A DNA stretch of 64,000 bases from Setophaga petechia (lineage: Eukaryota; Chordata; Aves; Passeriformes; Parulidae), in NCBI GenBank assembly GCA_024362935.1, contig JANCRA010000001.1:57611930-57675929 (forward strand), written 5' to 3'. The position numbers and the translations under genes were made by a program. The notes beneath the pieces were generated by a model. It saw only the letters and a program-made list of their open reading frames with translations, was not told where the DNA came from and made no database searches. Numbering within the stretch: position 1 is the first letter of the stretch; every line of letters starts with the position of its first letter. This document shows positions 1 to 13,500 of this stretch, one piece after another.

Positions 1-3000
1 CTCCTTTCAGAGACTCCACACAGAAGCACATTCCTGTGAGACAGACCCACACAGAGCCAGTCTGTATCAGCTCCCCTGGTAAAGGAACTTCTTGTTCCAC
101 CCTGCTTGTTCCACTGTGGTTCTGGCAGGAGTAACTCAAAAGGGCTTCTGCACCCAAAGAACTGTCATTGCACGCAACAGGCAAGGAGGTGGGGGGTCAA
201 ACCACTGTCCCTTGGAGGTGACAGTGGGAGGGTGGCTTCCACTGCACTGGCGGTGAACCCATTTTTACCATTTCACTTTTACACTGCCATGGATGTAATA
301 GGGCTGAAAAATTAACATAAGAATAGTCCAACAGGAAAATTCAGTATCAGCTTTCTGGCTTTCCTGGCTACATTCAAGCAGAGGCTACGCAATCACATCT
401 ATGCTGCGTTCCAATCACTTCATCTAAGCACTAGTTGCCAGCAGCCTTGGTGGAAAGCAGAGGCTCATAAGGATTGCTGCAGAGCTGTTTTTGTCCAAGG
501 TAGCTCAGCCCAGGATCATTTCAAGTATGCAGTGCACTGCACGAAGTTATGATGTAGAAAAAAATGGGTTCTTTTCCCCCAGCAGTCACAGACTGCAGCT
601 TTGAGACTGTCTCCAACCAAACTGACTCCAAATCTTCAGCAGAGCTTTGCTGAAATTAGCAGAGCACAGCATAGGAGATGTCAGCTCAGCCTGGTCTTTG
701 GGACTGGGGCCGAAACTCATGAAAAGGAAGACAGAAAACAGTGAGTCTTGAAACATGTTACTAAATCTAAGCATTTACTGGATAATAAATTATTTGCTAA
801 AAGTCTAAGACGAACTAAAACCTTATCATGATTTTACTGTTAATCCAATCATTCTGGAGTTCTTGATGTTAAGTTTATTAATTTTTGTTTTATAATGGGC
901 ATATAGTTCTGAAATATAAATTGAAGACACCTCACATTTTTAATAGTTGTTCCTTAACCTTTAAAGCATTTCATTTTGTCTGGTCAATGAAGCCAATGTG
1001 AGCCTTTTCCCATTACATAGAGGACATTTTCTGAGATATTATTTATCAGGCAACTGAACAGGAAGTTCTTTGTCTACTTACTTTTCCCTATTTGTTCCTC
1101 TGTGATGCATCCATACCTACCTTTATCTGTGGCAGATCATCCTGTTTTGACGCTCAGCAGATATTCCAAGTATGCTTTCCATTTATTCCATTTTGCCTTG
1201 GGCAGGCACAGACAGCCAGTCCATCACCCCAGTCCTTTTTCCCAAAATGCTCCAATAACGCCTTACAAAAAAGGAGTCAGGTTGGCTTCCAGGAGATTAT
1301 CAAGCCTTGGCAACAGCTTAATACTGGTTAGACAGCCTGAATCTTGTCTCTGACAGTGCTTTCTAGGAGATGACACTTCATTCTTGCTGTGGTTGCACCA
1401 ATACCTGAAGGATATCCTCAAAAGCCAATCACTATGGATGGGCCTCCCAAAAAACTCCGTTGTCTACACCTTGCCATGGCCACACTAGGGTTCAGAGGCA
1501 TTATTCCCACTCTTCTTTCACAATGCTGCTGCAGTAAATATCTCCCCATGTGCAGATCATTCTCCCTAACCATCTCAGAGCTTTGTCAACTTCCAGCTTT
1601 ATTGGAAGGCACCACACAATCCTTTGGGGATCCAGCCTTGTTTCCAGAAATCTTGCCACTGTAATGCCACACACCTCTGTAGGAATTGTTTATCAAGGAG
1701 GATGGGAAGCTGAAAGATTTCTAAAAACCATTAAATCATATTGGGCTCTGAGAAACCTGGAGATAGAAGTAGAACATGAGTTAATGGGACCACAAGCTCC
1801 ACAAAATAAGGACTTTGTCAGAGTAGATGAGAGGTGATGACAACGAGCAAATCTGGGGTTGGGTTTTCTGCATCTCCTGTTCCTATCAGTCAGCACAAGA
1901 TATAAGTCAGACATCACACATCATATATAAGTAATTCTCAAGGTACTTCTCACCATCTTGTGCCTTTCAGACAATAAATCACATCTTCAGGATCCTTTCC
2001 CAAAAAATACAAAGTTTGGGGGATAAACTCTCCCAGCGTGACCCCTGAGAGTTATATTCAGAGCTCAGCTTCTCCTTCAAGGGTTCCTGAATCCATAAGC
2101 TTGCTGCTTAATTGAAAAGTAATGAAGATATCCATGCTTAGCTTTTCCCCCAAGACTGTTGACTGCAACAATCAGGCTTTTTCTTAGGCATGAAAAGAAT
2201 GCTTAAAAATGCTCCTGTCCCCTGGGTGTTGCCATGCAGCTTTGTTTACTGGCTGTCCAGGAAATAACTCTATCAGTCAGAGGTGGTTGCAGAATCTAAA
2301 GACACAGCTGGTACTTAACTTGACTATAAAAAGAAATATTTGTCTATTCTCCCTTCAGACAAGCAGGAAAAGATTTAAGATTAATGTATGAGCTGAAAAA
2401 AAAAATCACACTTTTTACAAGCATATAAACGAGAGCAATTAACACAGCTCATTCCTAGTTTTTGACAGGGCTTAGTGTGTCAGCAGCCAAATCAATGTGA
2501 GGATTATCACATTTTGGAGTAAAAGATGCCAAAATTAGATTTGAAGGGGAGTGCACTACAACATAACAGCAAAAAAAAAAAAAAAGCTCCCTATGAGAAG
2601 CTGCAAGATTAAAACAAAATAAATTGCATGATAGGTCCTAGAAGCATCACCTCCATAGGTTAACTTCAGCAAGACATCTTTGTGCTTCTCACTCTGAATT
2701 TTCTGTTTCTTTCAACACTTAAAATAAATTTTGAAGAGAGATCACCTTTTTACTGAAAAGTAAAAAGCAATGGGAGATGGAATTTTCTGTTCCCATTTTC
2801 CCCAGGCATGGTAAGCCTTAGGCCCATTTTTGGGTAAATGTGTTTGTCATGTCCCCTATCCAAGACAATCAGCAACAGTAGCACTATTTTAATAAAAATA
2901 TTGTCCCCATACACTGAAATTCACTACTATCCCATTTTGAGTAGATTGTCTTCTCAGGACTGGTGCTGTTTCCTTTCACTGACTTGTCAGGAAATAGTCA

Positions 3001-3404
3001 ATTCTAAGTCATGAAAAAAAGAAAATTGTACAGACTTCCACTAAATCCTTTTCCCCCACCAGCTACAGAATATTCTCAAGACCACAAATAGACATTTTCC
3101 ATTCATCCATGCAAACTCTGTCTTTGCCCATCAACAACTACAAAGTCACAAGATTTCAGTAGCCAAAAATCTAATTGCATTTATCAGTCTGTAGTAAACT
3201 GTGTTCTTTGTTGAAAGAGTGAGCTTGGCTTTTCTGACTATGGAGAAAGATACATTGTATTTTCTGCACTTTTAAGGATGATTAAAGGTGGGTAAAAATG
3301 CTCTCAAACAAATTCTATCAATGCAGAAAAAGGATGAATGGATCACATGGATGAATCAGTAAGTGTCACTAGATACAAAGGGAGATGATAGAGATAAAGC
3401 CATG
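1..3404. other. Intergenic, nothing recognised
   Basis: Unique-looking sequence with only chance ORFs (up to 95 codons). No splice-flanked coding exon, RNA gene or named repeat seen. Confidence 0.6.
2571..2585 (+). repeat. A homopolymer (15)
   Basis: Uninterrupted A run without a recognisable SINE or retrogene upstream. Confidence 0.95.
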
Positions 3405-3710
3405 ACCTGTAAAAAAGTTGGGATTGCTCAGCCTTAGGAGGATAAGCTGGATGTGGGACCTAACAGTCATAAATACATTAAAATTCTGCTGCGAGGAGAA
3501 GGGTTTTTTTTCCTTATTCACAGTGGATAGGTCAAGAGAGAATACCCATAAACTGTGGGGACAGGAAAATAGTTTAGTCATCCTTTCCAAATAACATCCT
3601 TTCTAGGAAGCATGATGAAGGTCTCCAGCCTGAAGAAGAATCAACTGGATAGGCTATGAAGATTCCAGAAAGGGACATCTTTAAATCCAACTGAACCAAA
3701 ATCCATTGGG
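3405..3710 (+). mobile_element. Diverged CR1 LINE fragment
   Basis: gggattgctcagccttagga and the following ggaagcatgatgaaggtctcc follow the order of CR1 3'-region segments, but identity is low. It would be an old copy. Confidence 0.4.
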
Positions 3711-6119
3711 AATGACAGAAGGATCACCGGTCCTGCTTGGGGCAGAGGAATCCACAAAACTGCTTCCAATGGTCCCTCCAGAGCTGTTTTTCTACAGTTT
3801 TTGAGGTAAGTTCAGGAACGTATCAAGGGCAAAAGTCATGGCAGTGAAGAGGGGAAAACCTGTGCCTTTCTTACTAAACAGAATCTGCAGGTGGATTTGT
3901 GTCCCACTGTTGCTGTTTTGTGTAGAGGAATGACACTATGAATTAAATCCAGCAAGGCCTGACAACATAAATACTTTATTGACATTCAGAGAACAAGCCA
4001 TTCAAACTTGGATGCCAAATGCTTCCCCTAGTTTATTTCAAATATTCTATTGGAAGCTGTATAGATACTTCACAGAAAAAGGTTTTGTTCACAACCTATG
4101 CAGAAAAAGAGAAGTTGGGGATGGATAGACACCAGGATGATTGGGTATACCCTCGGACACAGACAGCTACATGAAACACCACTTTTGAGTGACATGCAGA
4201 CATTTATGCCTTTTTTCTTTCAGCCTCCATATAATCACTCACTCAGGTGTACACACATTTTCTGGGTTGTAAATAGCTCAGTGAAAGGACAGTCTCTATC
4301 TCTAGTCTTGTATTTGTACAGCACCTAGACCATCACTGCCAATATATAATTATCTTTTCCATTATAATCTGTTACAGAAATGAGGAATACCAAACAACAT
4401 AGAAGCAAATATTTAAAGGAAACCTATGCCAGAAAGGAAAAGGAAATTACTGCCAGAAGCAGTAATTTGATAGTACACACGTTTAGTGCTCTGTGCATCT
4501 AATTACATTTAATAGTCGATGTTTCATGAGGCAAATCACTAGTAAAAGAAGTTTGGGGATCTCTATAAAGTCCTTTTTTAGAGCTGAGTCAAAGAAAAGT
4601 CAGGCAACAAAAAATATCTTTTCAACAGAAAATGTTTATTGAGACCTCTTTGAGGAGATGGAAGGGCCCATTTTATGAAGCTTCCAGTTCAAGGCTCAGA
4701 AGAGAAGCAAATTTTTAAAATGCTAAGTAAGCAGTGTTTTCCATATGACTGTTTGGTTCAAGAAAGTTCAGAGGTTGCTCTTGGGACACACTAGGCTGAG
4801 GCTTTCATGGAAATCATGATAAATGTGTTTTCCAATGTACTGACCTGGATGTTAGCATATTTTTTTGCTGAACATTATGGGGTACTTCGCTTACTACATA
4901 ATTGATTTTCCAGTAAAGCTTTAGACTCCTCTCTGATTCCAGTAGAAATCTGCAAGCCATTTTCTTTATTACCACCATCCCACACCAGGGAAGGGTGTGG
5001 GCTGGGGTGAGGCAGAGGGGAGCAGATTACAAAAATACAGCAGCATTGCAGAGTACCAGTTCAGTAGCTCCAACAATAACCTGTTGAATTCTTTGTGTAT
5101 GTGTGCACACACTCATACTTTTGCTTATACAAGGACATCTATGAAACCCTAATGGTCTTTGAAAGCACAATAGTATCTAAGAAACTGGATGTGCCCCAGC
5201 TCTGTTTTTCAGTAGTCTTGGAATGAGGCCTGGCAAAAACTGGCAACTGGTAGGGGTTTTTTTGGTGCTTTCTGTGTAGGTTAGTTTTCTCCCCTTCATC
5301 CTTGAACCTTTAGCACAAATATTTCAATATTCAGAACTCTTCTATGCAAACCTATTTTTTTTATTCCACAGGTGTTTTTCTCTACATTGAACCCAAACTA
5401 TCCTCAGGGCAGGAAAAAACAAATAAAAATCATGGAACCTTGGTAAATAAGTTTGCTTTTGATATACATGTAAGACGTAATTTGAAGAGATCGCAGAGCA
5501 CACAACAGAGGAAATTAGTGTGTAGGTAGAAAACTACTACAGGAGTACCTGGCAACCAATCAAGCCATTTTCTCAATTAAATTAACCTGCTTAACTCTCA
5601 GGCTGCCCCACCACTGCTAACTGATACTCTTTTCCAGAATAGTGCAATTTAAAATTGTCTCCCGATATAAATGTAGAAGCCCCAAATAATTTTAACTTCT
5701 TCCCCCTTTGTCATAATTTACTTTGCGATCATGCTCTTCTTCCAAAAGACCACAATGTAGATGGAGAAAAAACAAGCACATCCCTGACAGTAATGTGTGG
5801 AGAAGACAGGAAGAACACACTGAGTGCATCAGTGTCTCTCTGGGTTTCCCAGAGCCCCATTTCTAAAAAAGGTTCATCATATTGCAGCAGCGATGGCTTT
5901 GACTGCTTTAATTCAGCAGTACGTGTCTAGGGGCTAAGGCCACCTTGTCATTGATGCACTTGACTGGCAGGCATGGATCTTCCCTGTCAAAATACCCAAG
6001 TGTTTAAGTAATGACTAGTGCCACTTGAGTGGAAAAAACTAGGTGAGCTGTCAATACAGTGGGTGTCAGGAGCACATTGTTACTCATCCTAATCACAGTA
6101 ATTGTAGACAGGGACAGGC
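3711..6119. other. Intergenic, nothing recognised
   Basis: AT-rich non-coding sequence with scattered short microsatellite-like tracts, for example tgtgtatgtgtgcacacac near 5,094-5,113. No gene signal. Confidence 0.6.
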
Positions 6120-6520
6120 AGGGAAGAAAAGGAAATGAATGCCTATCTGCTGGCAGCAATGCAACTTCATTTAACCTTAACAGACCAGGCATTGATATCA
6201 TTTCTTCCTGGCACTCTCTGCGATCCTGATGTCAAAACAGCTTCTCATTTGCAATGTATGACAATTTCCTCGCATCTGAAAAGACACTGCTGCAAGTCAA
6301 TAGACTATAAATTGCACTTGGAAATGGGATAATCTTAACTAAAGCCTGCCTGCTTTCCCCAGGAGGCCCGGGCCCGCTTCCCCCTCCTTTTAATAATTTG
6401 TATGTTTAGGTGTTTGGTCAATTTACTCTACACTTGTAATGTCTTATAGGCAAGACCATCAATCAGATTCAGTGTGACAAAAATATCCTGCTGCAATATT
6501 ACAGGTTATTAAAGGGATGA
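6120..6520. promoter_or_regulatory. Candidate conserved non-coding element
   Basis: Non-repetitive sequence with dense AT-rich cores and homeodomain-like words (cttttaataatttg, ggttattaaaggg, cttataggcaagacc), next to a short C/G-rich patch, gaggcccgggcccgc. The composition resembles deeply conserved developmental enhancers. No alignment was possible, so this is inference. Confidence 0.35.
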
Positions 6521-7689
6521 TGGTAGAAGGCTGCATGCATTTACTGGGCCCCTTTTTTCTCATCTCAGGAAACTTGTCACAGATCTAAACTGGTGATTCA
6601 TCTTCTCTTTACTATCAACAGGTAGCAGCCAAGAGTGGACTTTGATGAGCTGCTTTCACTGCTCTTTCCTCTGCACCTTCTGGCCTCCTCTAGCTGCCTC
6701 CCAGCCCTACATTCAGTTTTTCCCCACTCCTGGGAGAATGCTTGGCCATAGGGAATGCTGCTATAAAGGCTCACAGCTTCCAAAAAGGCAAAAATAGTTC
6801 CAGTGTCCATTGAAGGGTTTCCAGCAAGGGGCCCATCACAGTCTGAAGCACTGCATTTTTTCAAGGAGCCAAATTCACCTTGCAAACATTTTGCATAAGG
6901 CTCTAAAACAGATGTTGATGAAATTGCACCATTCAGATAGTCTTTAAAAGATGTTTAAAGAAAAAACAAGGTAGATTATATACAATATTCTTACATTCAT
7001 TGAAATATATAGTAATTATACTTACTAGGCCTCAGAGTATTTTCACTGAGCTTAACAGCCTAGGGCAAAGCACGGAGGAGCAGAAGGGGAACACCTCACT
7101 CCCTGATTTCCCAGGCTACTGGCTGTCTGCACACAGACTGTCTATTTATGACATGTCAGCCCCAAAACTGGAAAAGAAAGGGACAAAATAAAGTAATAAA
7201 CACAAAGAACAATGTGAGGCCTACACAGTACACTGGGACTTCTACAAGTGACAATCTGGGTCAGAGAGGCTCTGAAAGGATGCCACAGCTGGTGTAGAGA
7301 CACCAAAGACATGTGGGATCTCTCTTCCCATGTTTAGTTCAGTGGGAGAGAGTGTCACCATGACTGGATGTGATATTCCAGCAGCCTTACCATCCTAATC
7401 CAAGGGTCTTATTCTAATATTGTAACATTTCCTGCCTTCCTTTGGAATAGAGATGATACCACATGGCTCAATACCTTGGAAGCACACAAGACAATTCTGT
7501 CTTCAAGAGGCAGGTGCCCAGTAATAACCATTACACAATGAAATGAATGTAAGAAAAAGAAGCGTATTTTACATAATTTCTCCATGTTTCGCCTGTTCAG
7601 TCCCAGATGGCTGTTTTGCTACACCCTCTTTACTCAGATTCCTCTAAATTGTCATTTTAAGAAATGACCTTGAGGAGGACATTTTCTGG
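6521..7689. other. Intergenic, nothing recognised
   Basis: No coding exon or named repeat seen up to the LTR-like element. Confidence 0.55.
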
Positions 7690-8376
7690 CCCCCTGCCCT
7701 TAAGTCCTGTGTGCAGGTTGAAAACCTGTTAATCATCTCTCCTAGGGTGACTTTATGATGCTGAACTCTATCCCCATTCATCTGTTTAGCCCAAAAATAA
7801 GCTTTCTCTAAGATTGGCTCTGAGAGCAAAGTGAGGAAGAAGAAGCGCAGAGTTTGTTATCAGAAAGTGCACTTGCTCCTCCGCATTCCTTCCCATGGAC
7901 TGTGTCATCTGCAGCACAGACAGCAGGAGAGAGCTCTCCTTTGCTTTTAGTTAGTTTTTAGCTGGCTGAGGCAGAGAAGTTCCCCAGACCGTGGCTTTTT
8001 TTTTTTTTCTTGGAACTGATTGGCCCTGCTCTGGACTGAGCACCCAAAAAACACCAGGAGCTCACACCTGTGGCCCACCGAGGCCCAGGAGGGACTGACA
8101 AGAGACTGAGAGAGCCAAGCCACACCCCACAACAGGGACTCTCTCTCTAAATTTGCCATTTCTTCAGTATAAGACGTTCCATTGTTTAATATTATTAGTT
8201 TTTCCATGTTTGTGAGTGCTTCACTTGCTAAATAAACAGTTTTTTCCACTTTTCTCAAAGGAGATTTGTGTCTCCTGAACTGGCGGGGGGGGGGGGGGGG
8301 GGGGGGGGGGCACTTGAATTTGCTTCTAGGGGGGCCACTTCAGAAGTTTCCTGCCAAAATTCACCCTAAACCAGGA
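7690..8376 (+). mobile_element. Solo-LTR-like endogenous retrovirus remnant
   Basis: From roughly 7,690 to ccctaaaccaggaca at 8,376 the sequence has the composition of a songbird ERV long terminal repeat. It contains a poly(T) stretch near 7,998, a polyadenylation signal AATAAA at 8,231-8,236 and the downstream segment tttctcaaaggagatttgtg, followed by a G-rich tract. No internal retroviral gene was seen on either side, so it is probably a solo LTR. The family name and exact 5' end are uncertain; tgacc flanks both ends approximately (about 7,665 and 8,377) but this was not resolved as a target-site duplication. The attribution is from recall, not a library search. Confidence 0.6.
8285..8310 (+). 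repeat. 26-base G homopolymer
   Basis: An uninterrupted run of 26 G near the 3' end of the LTR-like element. Such runs can form G-quadruplexes and are often mis-sized in sequencing. Confidence 0.97.
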
Positions 8377-9469
8377 CATGACCCTACCGTGAAATGCAGG
8401 TTCCCATTCAAAAAAAACAAGGAAATTTTTCTCCTGGGCTGTGCAGACTTGGAAGGGATTTTACATGGTATAATAGAGACTAGGATGATGATGATGATCA
8501 CATCATTAGACAGAAAACTTAACATCTTCAAAGAAATTAAACAATCAGTCCCAGAGAGACCACCCAACAAGTAACCCATGAATGTGCAAATTACATCCGA
8601 AGCTTTGTGTGGAGTGAGAGAGGAAGGAAAACTGAGAAAAAGCATGAGTTGCTAGAAAGACCTCAGGACCCTGTTGATGGCATAGGAAAGGAGCAGGTAG
8701 AGCACTCTTACCTTCAAGAAGGTGTGTGAGTCACAGACTGTGAGCTGCATCCTGTGAACTGCTCACACAGGCAGAGGACCCCTTGGAAGCCCTCTACAAG
8801 CTGGCAGGCAGGGCAATGTGCAGCACAGGGAACCTCCAACCCAAAAATTCTTCTGAGCTCCTAGTGTATTACTGGTGACTGATATCAGAAAGGCTTTATT
8901 TCCCAGAGGAGAAAAATGCATGAGCAAGACAGGCAACAAGGAAAGAAAAGTGTGTCTTGAGCTTAAATGTGATGGAGCCATTGGCTTGTGCTCTGACCTG
9001 GCTGTCTGTGGGTGCTGGGGCTGCCTGGAGCGAGCTCCTCCTGCGGTGAGCAGCCAACGTGCCACAGCCCACAGCCCAGTACTGATGTGTCCAGCCACAC
9101 GTCATGACTCAGCTTGCCCAGGAAAAGCTGCAAAAAAGTCCACAAAGAGATAGGAAAGGTGAATAAATCACAAACAGAGGCAGGATTCTAAAAGACAGCA
9201 TCCCGTACCAGCCCAAGTCACACCTGGCCTGCAGTGCCCTTCAAAGGCATCTGCCAACTGGTATCTCCTGCCTTGTGAGCTGATGAAGCATTTGGGTGGC
9301 TGAGTGGTGAGAAGGCCTTGCAGCAAGGAGGTTCCCCCCCCCATCTTTCCTCCCTGGCTGGAAAAGCCACCTGCTAATCCACCAGTGCTTTCACAGCATG
9401 CATGTTTTTCTCTTCTGTATTCACATCATCATTGTTACATAAAAACATTGCTTGTTTTTGTGTTTTTAA
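8377..9469. other. Intergenic, short simple repeat only
   Basis: A short (GAT)n stretch at about 8,484-8,497 and a C-run near 9,332-9,342. The overlapping ORFs at 8,763-9,153 on both strands are chance readings of a locally GC-richer patch. Confidence 0.55.
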
Positions 9470-10560
9470 GAATGCAATTTTAAGCATGGTTGGATTTTGC
9501 CTGCTGTTTATTAAGGTAAAAGGTCACAGCAATTTTGCTTTGCAAGCCATTAAAGGAGGATGATCCTCAGTGCAAATTAATACAGCCCTTAAACAGCCCT
9601 GGGCTTCACTGTTCGCTTTTCCTTAGCACCAGTGCTTTCTGTCATCTAGGTAGCCCCACAAGAGGGCTGAAGGGCAGCAGCTTTATCTGCAAGGATGTCG
9701 CAAAGGCTTATAAATATAAATCCAGTGAATGCATCTTTTTTTTTTTTTTTGAGCAATGACAAATTTAAAAGGGGCAACAAAGCATTCCCCAAATTGCAGG
9801 CAATTTCCCTAATTTACTATTATCTAGTGTTGCAGAATTTTGACAGCAAGGGCCAGGATGTGAGTTGCTGCGAGGCGCGTTGTAAGATGCTGTGATCTTT
9901 GCACAGCCAGCCCATTTTTTTATGCTGAACTTTGAACACACTGTAGCGTCTGTGCCTGTGGAGAGATGGCCCAGGAAACAGCTAGAATATTAAGTACCCA
10001 GTTATATGTCTCCCAAAGGAGGCTGCTGCTAATATTATACATTACAACAACATTGCCTGAATGGTTTATTAATGGTAGCAAAACAGAGTGAATACGACAT
10101 ACAATGATAATAACAATAAATGTTATTTATACGGTGCCTATCCGTGACGACGCTCTAGAGGCCTCACAAAAATACACTTAAAGTGCTAGCATTGCAGTAT
10201 TAAAATGTGCCCAAGGCCTCAGCAAATAAAATGGATTTGGTGTTTAAAATGTGATTTACTTATATGTGGTGCCCTTAGCAGCGAATTTACATTTTAGATG
10301 AACAGACAGAGGCTTTCAAAAATCACACATGGTTGTCATTGTCCAAGTGTTTGGAAGCCAGCTTAATCTGTTACAAAAAGATTTTGAGCCCAAATTATCT
10401 GCAGGTTTCTTTTAGAACTCAGAGCAGATTACATGGAATTATAAGGTCCTGAAGCAAGCAATTTTGTTGGTTTGTGTGTGCAGGAAACTATAACTGCAAT
10501 GAAAATATAAATGAATTTGGTTTTAAAATGTAGTTAGAGTATGAGGCAGCCAAGATAAAC
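9470..10560. promoter_or_regulatory. Candidate conserved non-coding cluster
   Basis: A kilobase of non-repetitive sequence with AT-rich cores (gcaaattaatacagccc, ccctaatttactattatc, aaataaaatggatttgg). In an AT-rich setting it has unusually many CpGs at 10,094-10,160 (aatacgac, tacggtgcc, tccgtgacgacgctc). This is inferred from composition only. Part of it, near aataacaataaatgttattt, could be an ancient repeat that was kept. Confidence 0.4.
9736..9750 (+). repeat. T homopolymer (15)
   Basis: Uninterrupted T run. Confidence 0.95.
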
Positions 10561-13500
10561 CAAAATGTTTCTGGAGTCTTTGATCTTCCTTTTATGTCGC
10601 TGGATAAACAGTGCCACATATTTGACACTCTTTTACTTCCTGGGCATTTCCTTGGAAACACCTTTCTCAGAGCTTATCACGTGTGTTGGGATTCACCTCC
10701 TCAGGCAGCCTGTGTGGATGAGGTGGTGCTGGAGCAGGCAGTGTCTGCCTCTCGGCCTCTGACCCTGGCTTTCCATGAGGGATTGGATCTGCTGTCTCAT
10801 ACCTTCACCATGCCAGTCCTTCCACTGCCCCAAGCCTCTCCTCAATCCTGGCACCGACAATCAACCCTTCACATAAAACATGGCACATTCTCAAGTATCA
10901 AAAGGAGTTTAGAGGAGTGAGAAGCACCAAACTGCACAGCCAATAATTTTCAGAGCTCACTTGCCCTCCAGGAATACATGGCCTTTCCTTTCAGTATCTG
11001 TGGCTTCAAAAGCTACCAGCAAAGGAGTGCTAGGGCTGCCAGAAAGCTCTGCAGACCAGCCTGGGGAAAGAGCTCGGCAGGAGGAGACAGAGACTAAGCT
11101 AATGTATTTATTAGTAGTTGGCAATGATAGCTGAGTTAACTGCCAAAGTCAGACCTAACTCTTCATTCTTGGATGCTGCGTCTGATCAAAAAGCCAAAAT
11201 CACATTCCACCACTGCACCTGGCATGCAGCTACAGAGCCATCCTCTCACTCCTTGTTTTACAGTGTCTCACAGCCCAGAGACACCTGAACACATCGGAAA
11301 GGTTTATCAAGGGACAAGACTTTGACCAGTACCCTCTTTATCTGCTACAACCCTTTCCCTATGTGCTCCTGACAGCACTATAGAATAACTAAAAGGAGAA
11401 TAAGGTCATCTTTCTGCAGGAAGACTTCTCTCATTGAACATGCAGAGCTAGGAACCAAAACATCCCTTGTTCTCTCATCTCGTCTCCCCACACCCAGTAA
11501 ATTTAAAATGGAAAGCACTGAATATGTAAGGAGTGCATGTGGCACAACTCAGAGGGTTTTTGATCTGTTCATCAAATATGATTTTTAAAAAATTAATTTA
11601 TATATATATGTGCATGTCTTTTTGTATAGACACACATGTTTATCACCATACAGTTTTCTAAAAAAAACTACTGTCATACAACAGAGACCACACTTTTATC
11701 CAGCTTTACTGTGCAAAAGAGGCACATCTGCAGGGAAAATCCACTTCTTTGAACTTTTATTTATCTGGAAAAAAATAAAAATCTCAGATCACTTACGTGG
11801 AAAAGGTCTTAGACTCCATAAAATGCAATCTGGTAAATGAGCACAACCTGAGGGTTTAAAAGAAAAAAGTTTAAAGTTCTCTATTAGTAAGAATTCAGTG
11901 GATTGCAAGTAGCAAAGTATTTTAAACCACCAGAAAACTAGGCCCTGAATTCTCCAGAGAAGGTGTATAAATAATGACAGTCAAACTGTTCTTAGTTCCA
12001 GGCCTTCTCTGAGACCACACCAGGATCTTCTGCCCTCCCTCTCCATGTAATAAGCATAGCCTTTTTCTTTATCTCTGAACAATGACAATTTCCTCACTAT
12101 CAAAGAACATGGGGGAGAAAAATCATCTTGTCTTTGCATAAAACCACTCGGTTTTATGCTTTATATAAAATAATAATGAATGTAGAAGGATCGCTAAGTT
12201 CCAAATCAATCACAGTCTTTTGATGTTATTATGAACTGCACATACTCCATTCTTGTGGTTTATGATATCATCAGAATCCCTCAATTGATTTATGCCCTAG
12301 TGATCTAGTTGTCTCTATTCATTATCCCATATTTAATTAATATATGCCTCAGAAAGAGTTGTCAAAAGACAAAGTTAATTATAGCAGGAAAAAAAATCTA
12401 GTTGAAATCTTGTCATATTTTAGTTTAGGGACAGGTCCCACAAAAGACAATTTTAGCTGCTTCTGTATTTTCTTTTGTTTGTCTGAACAAATACTATTGT
12501 ATTTTCTTGCCCAAGTAAAAAAAAGACTTGTCTCTACCATTCACTCGGCACTGTAGAAAGATTTCTTCAATAATTAATATTTCATTAAGTATTTGCAATT
12601 CTTGAGCTGTGCTGAAAAACCTGATCCTGAAAAATGGAGAATTTGACAACAGATTACAAACCTTATTTATCAGGCTCAAATAGCACCCTTTATGAGAGGA
12701 AAGGGAGTATTATACAATCTACAGGTAAATACATAAGAATTTTTTATTCAGAATTATTCCAGCTGTGTGAGCAACCTTCTTTGAGATGTGTTAAACAAAT
12801 GACTCCTTCTGGAGGAATGTTTGCAGAAACAGTACATTTTACCTTCATGCTGGAAAATATTGGTGTAAAATGAACATTTTAGGTCTGAAGTATAAATATT
12901 CACGGTGGGAATTTGATTCAAATCATTACAGACATCCAATCAGAGGTGTGAGACTCACAAATCCAAATAAGTCAAGTTGTCTTGACTTAGGTATATTTAA
13001 ATTAAGTCTGTCAGAGCCCACTGCCAAAAAATACAAAGATACATCTGCAGTACTTTAGTGAATTATTTTGAATTATGAATATATTGAGATAATCTTACTT
13101 GTTCACAGGTAAAACTTAATGAAAGAAATTTTAAAAACCCACCCATTACTCTTAGCAAGCTGGGGATGAGTGCTGCTGTCTATGTAGCACTTAAAACAAC
13201 ACCCTTTAAATTTCACATGCTGATGCAGGAAACTCTCATGCTAATATTTTTAATGTTTGTTCCTTATGATTCGTCTCTCAGAGATCAGTGTTTTGCTACT
13301 AAGCTTTTATTCTAGGTCTGGCAGTAAACTGGAGAGCAATGGCTAAGTTAGAAATACAAACCATGCCAAAAAGGGACACTTTCATCCATTAAAAATGCCC
13401 CTATTCCATATTCTCATACCTTTCATTGCACAGAATCTCTCTGTATGCAGCAGCAGCCTAGATTCCTTTATAGAAATCCTTTCATGGGGATGTCACTGAT

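Noticed and set aside
1389..1837. Overlapping 91- and 95-codon ORFs as a broken gene
   Set aside because: No domain recognised, no splice sites and no homology I can name.
2571..2585. Poly(A) as the tail of a processed pseudogene or SINE
   Set aside because: No coding or SINE-like sequence precedes it and no target duplication was seen.
8763..9153. Cluster of overlapping ORFs on both strands
   Set aside because: These arise from a locally GC-richer stretch with few stops. No coding signature.
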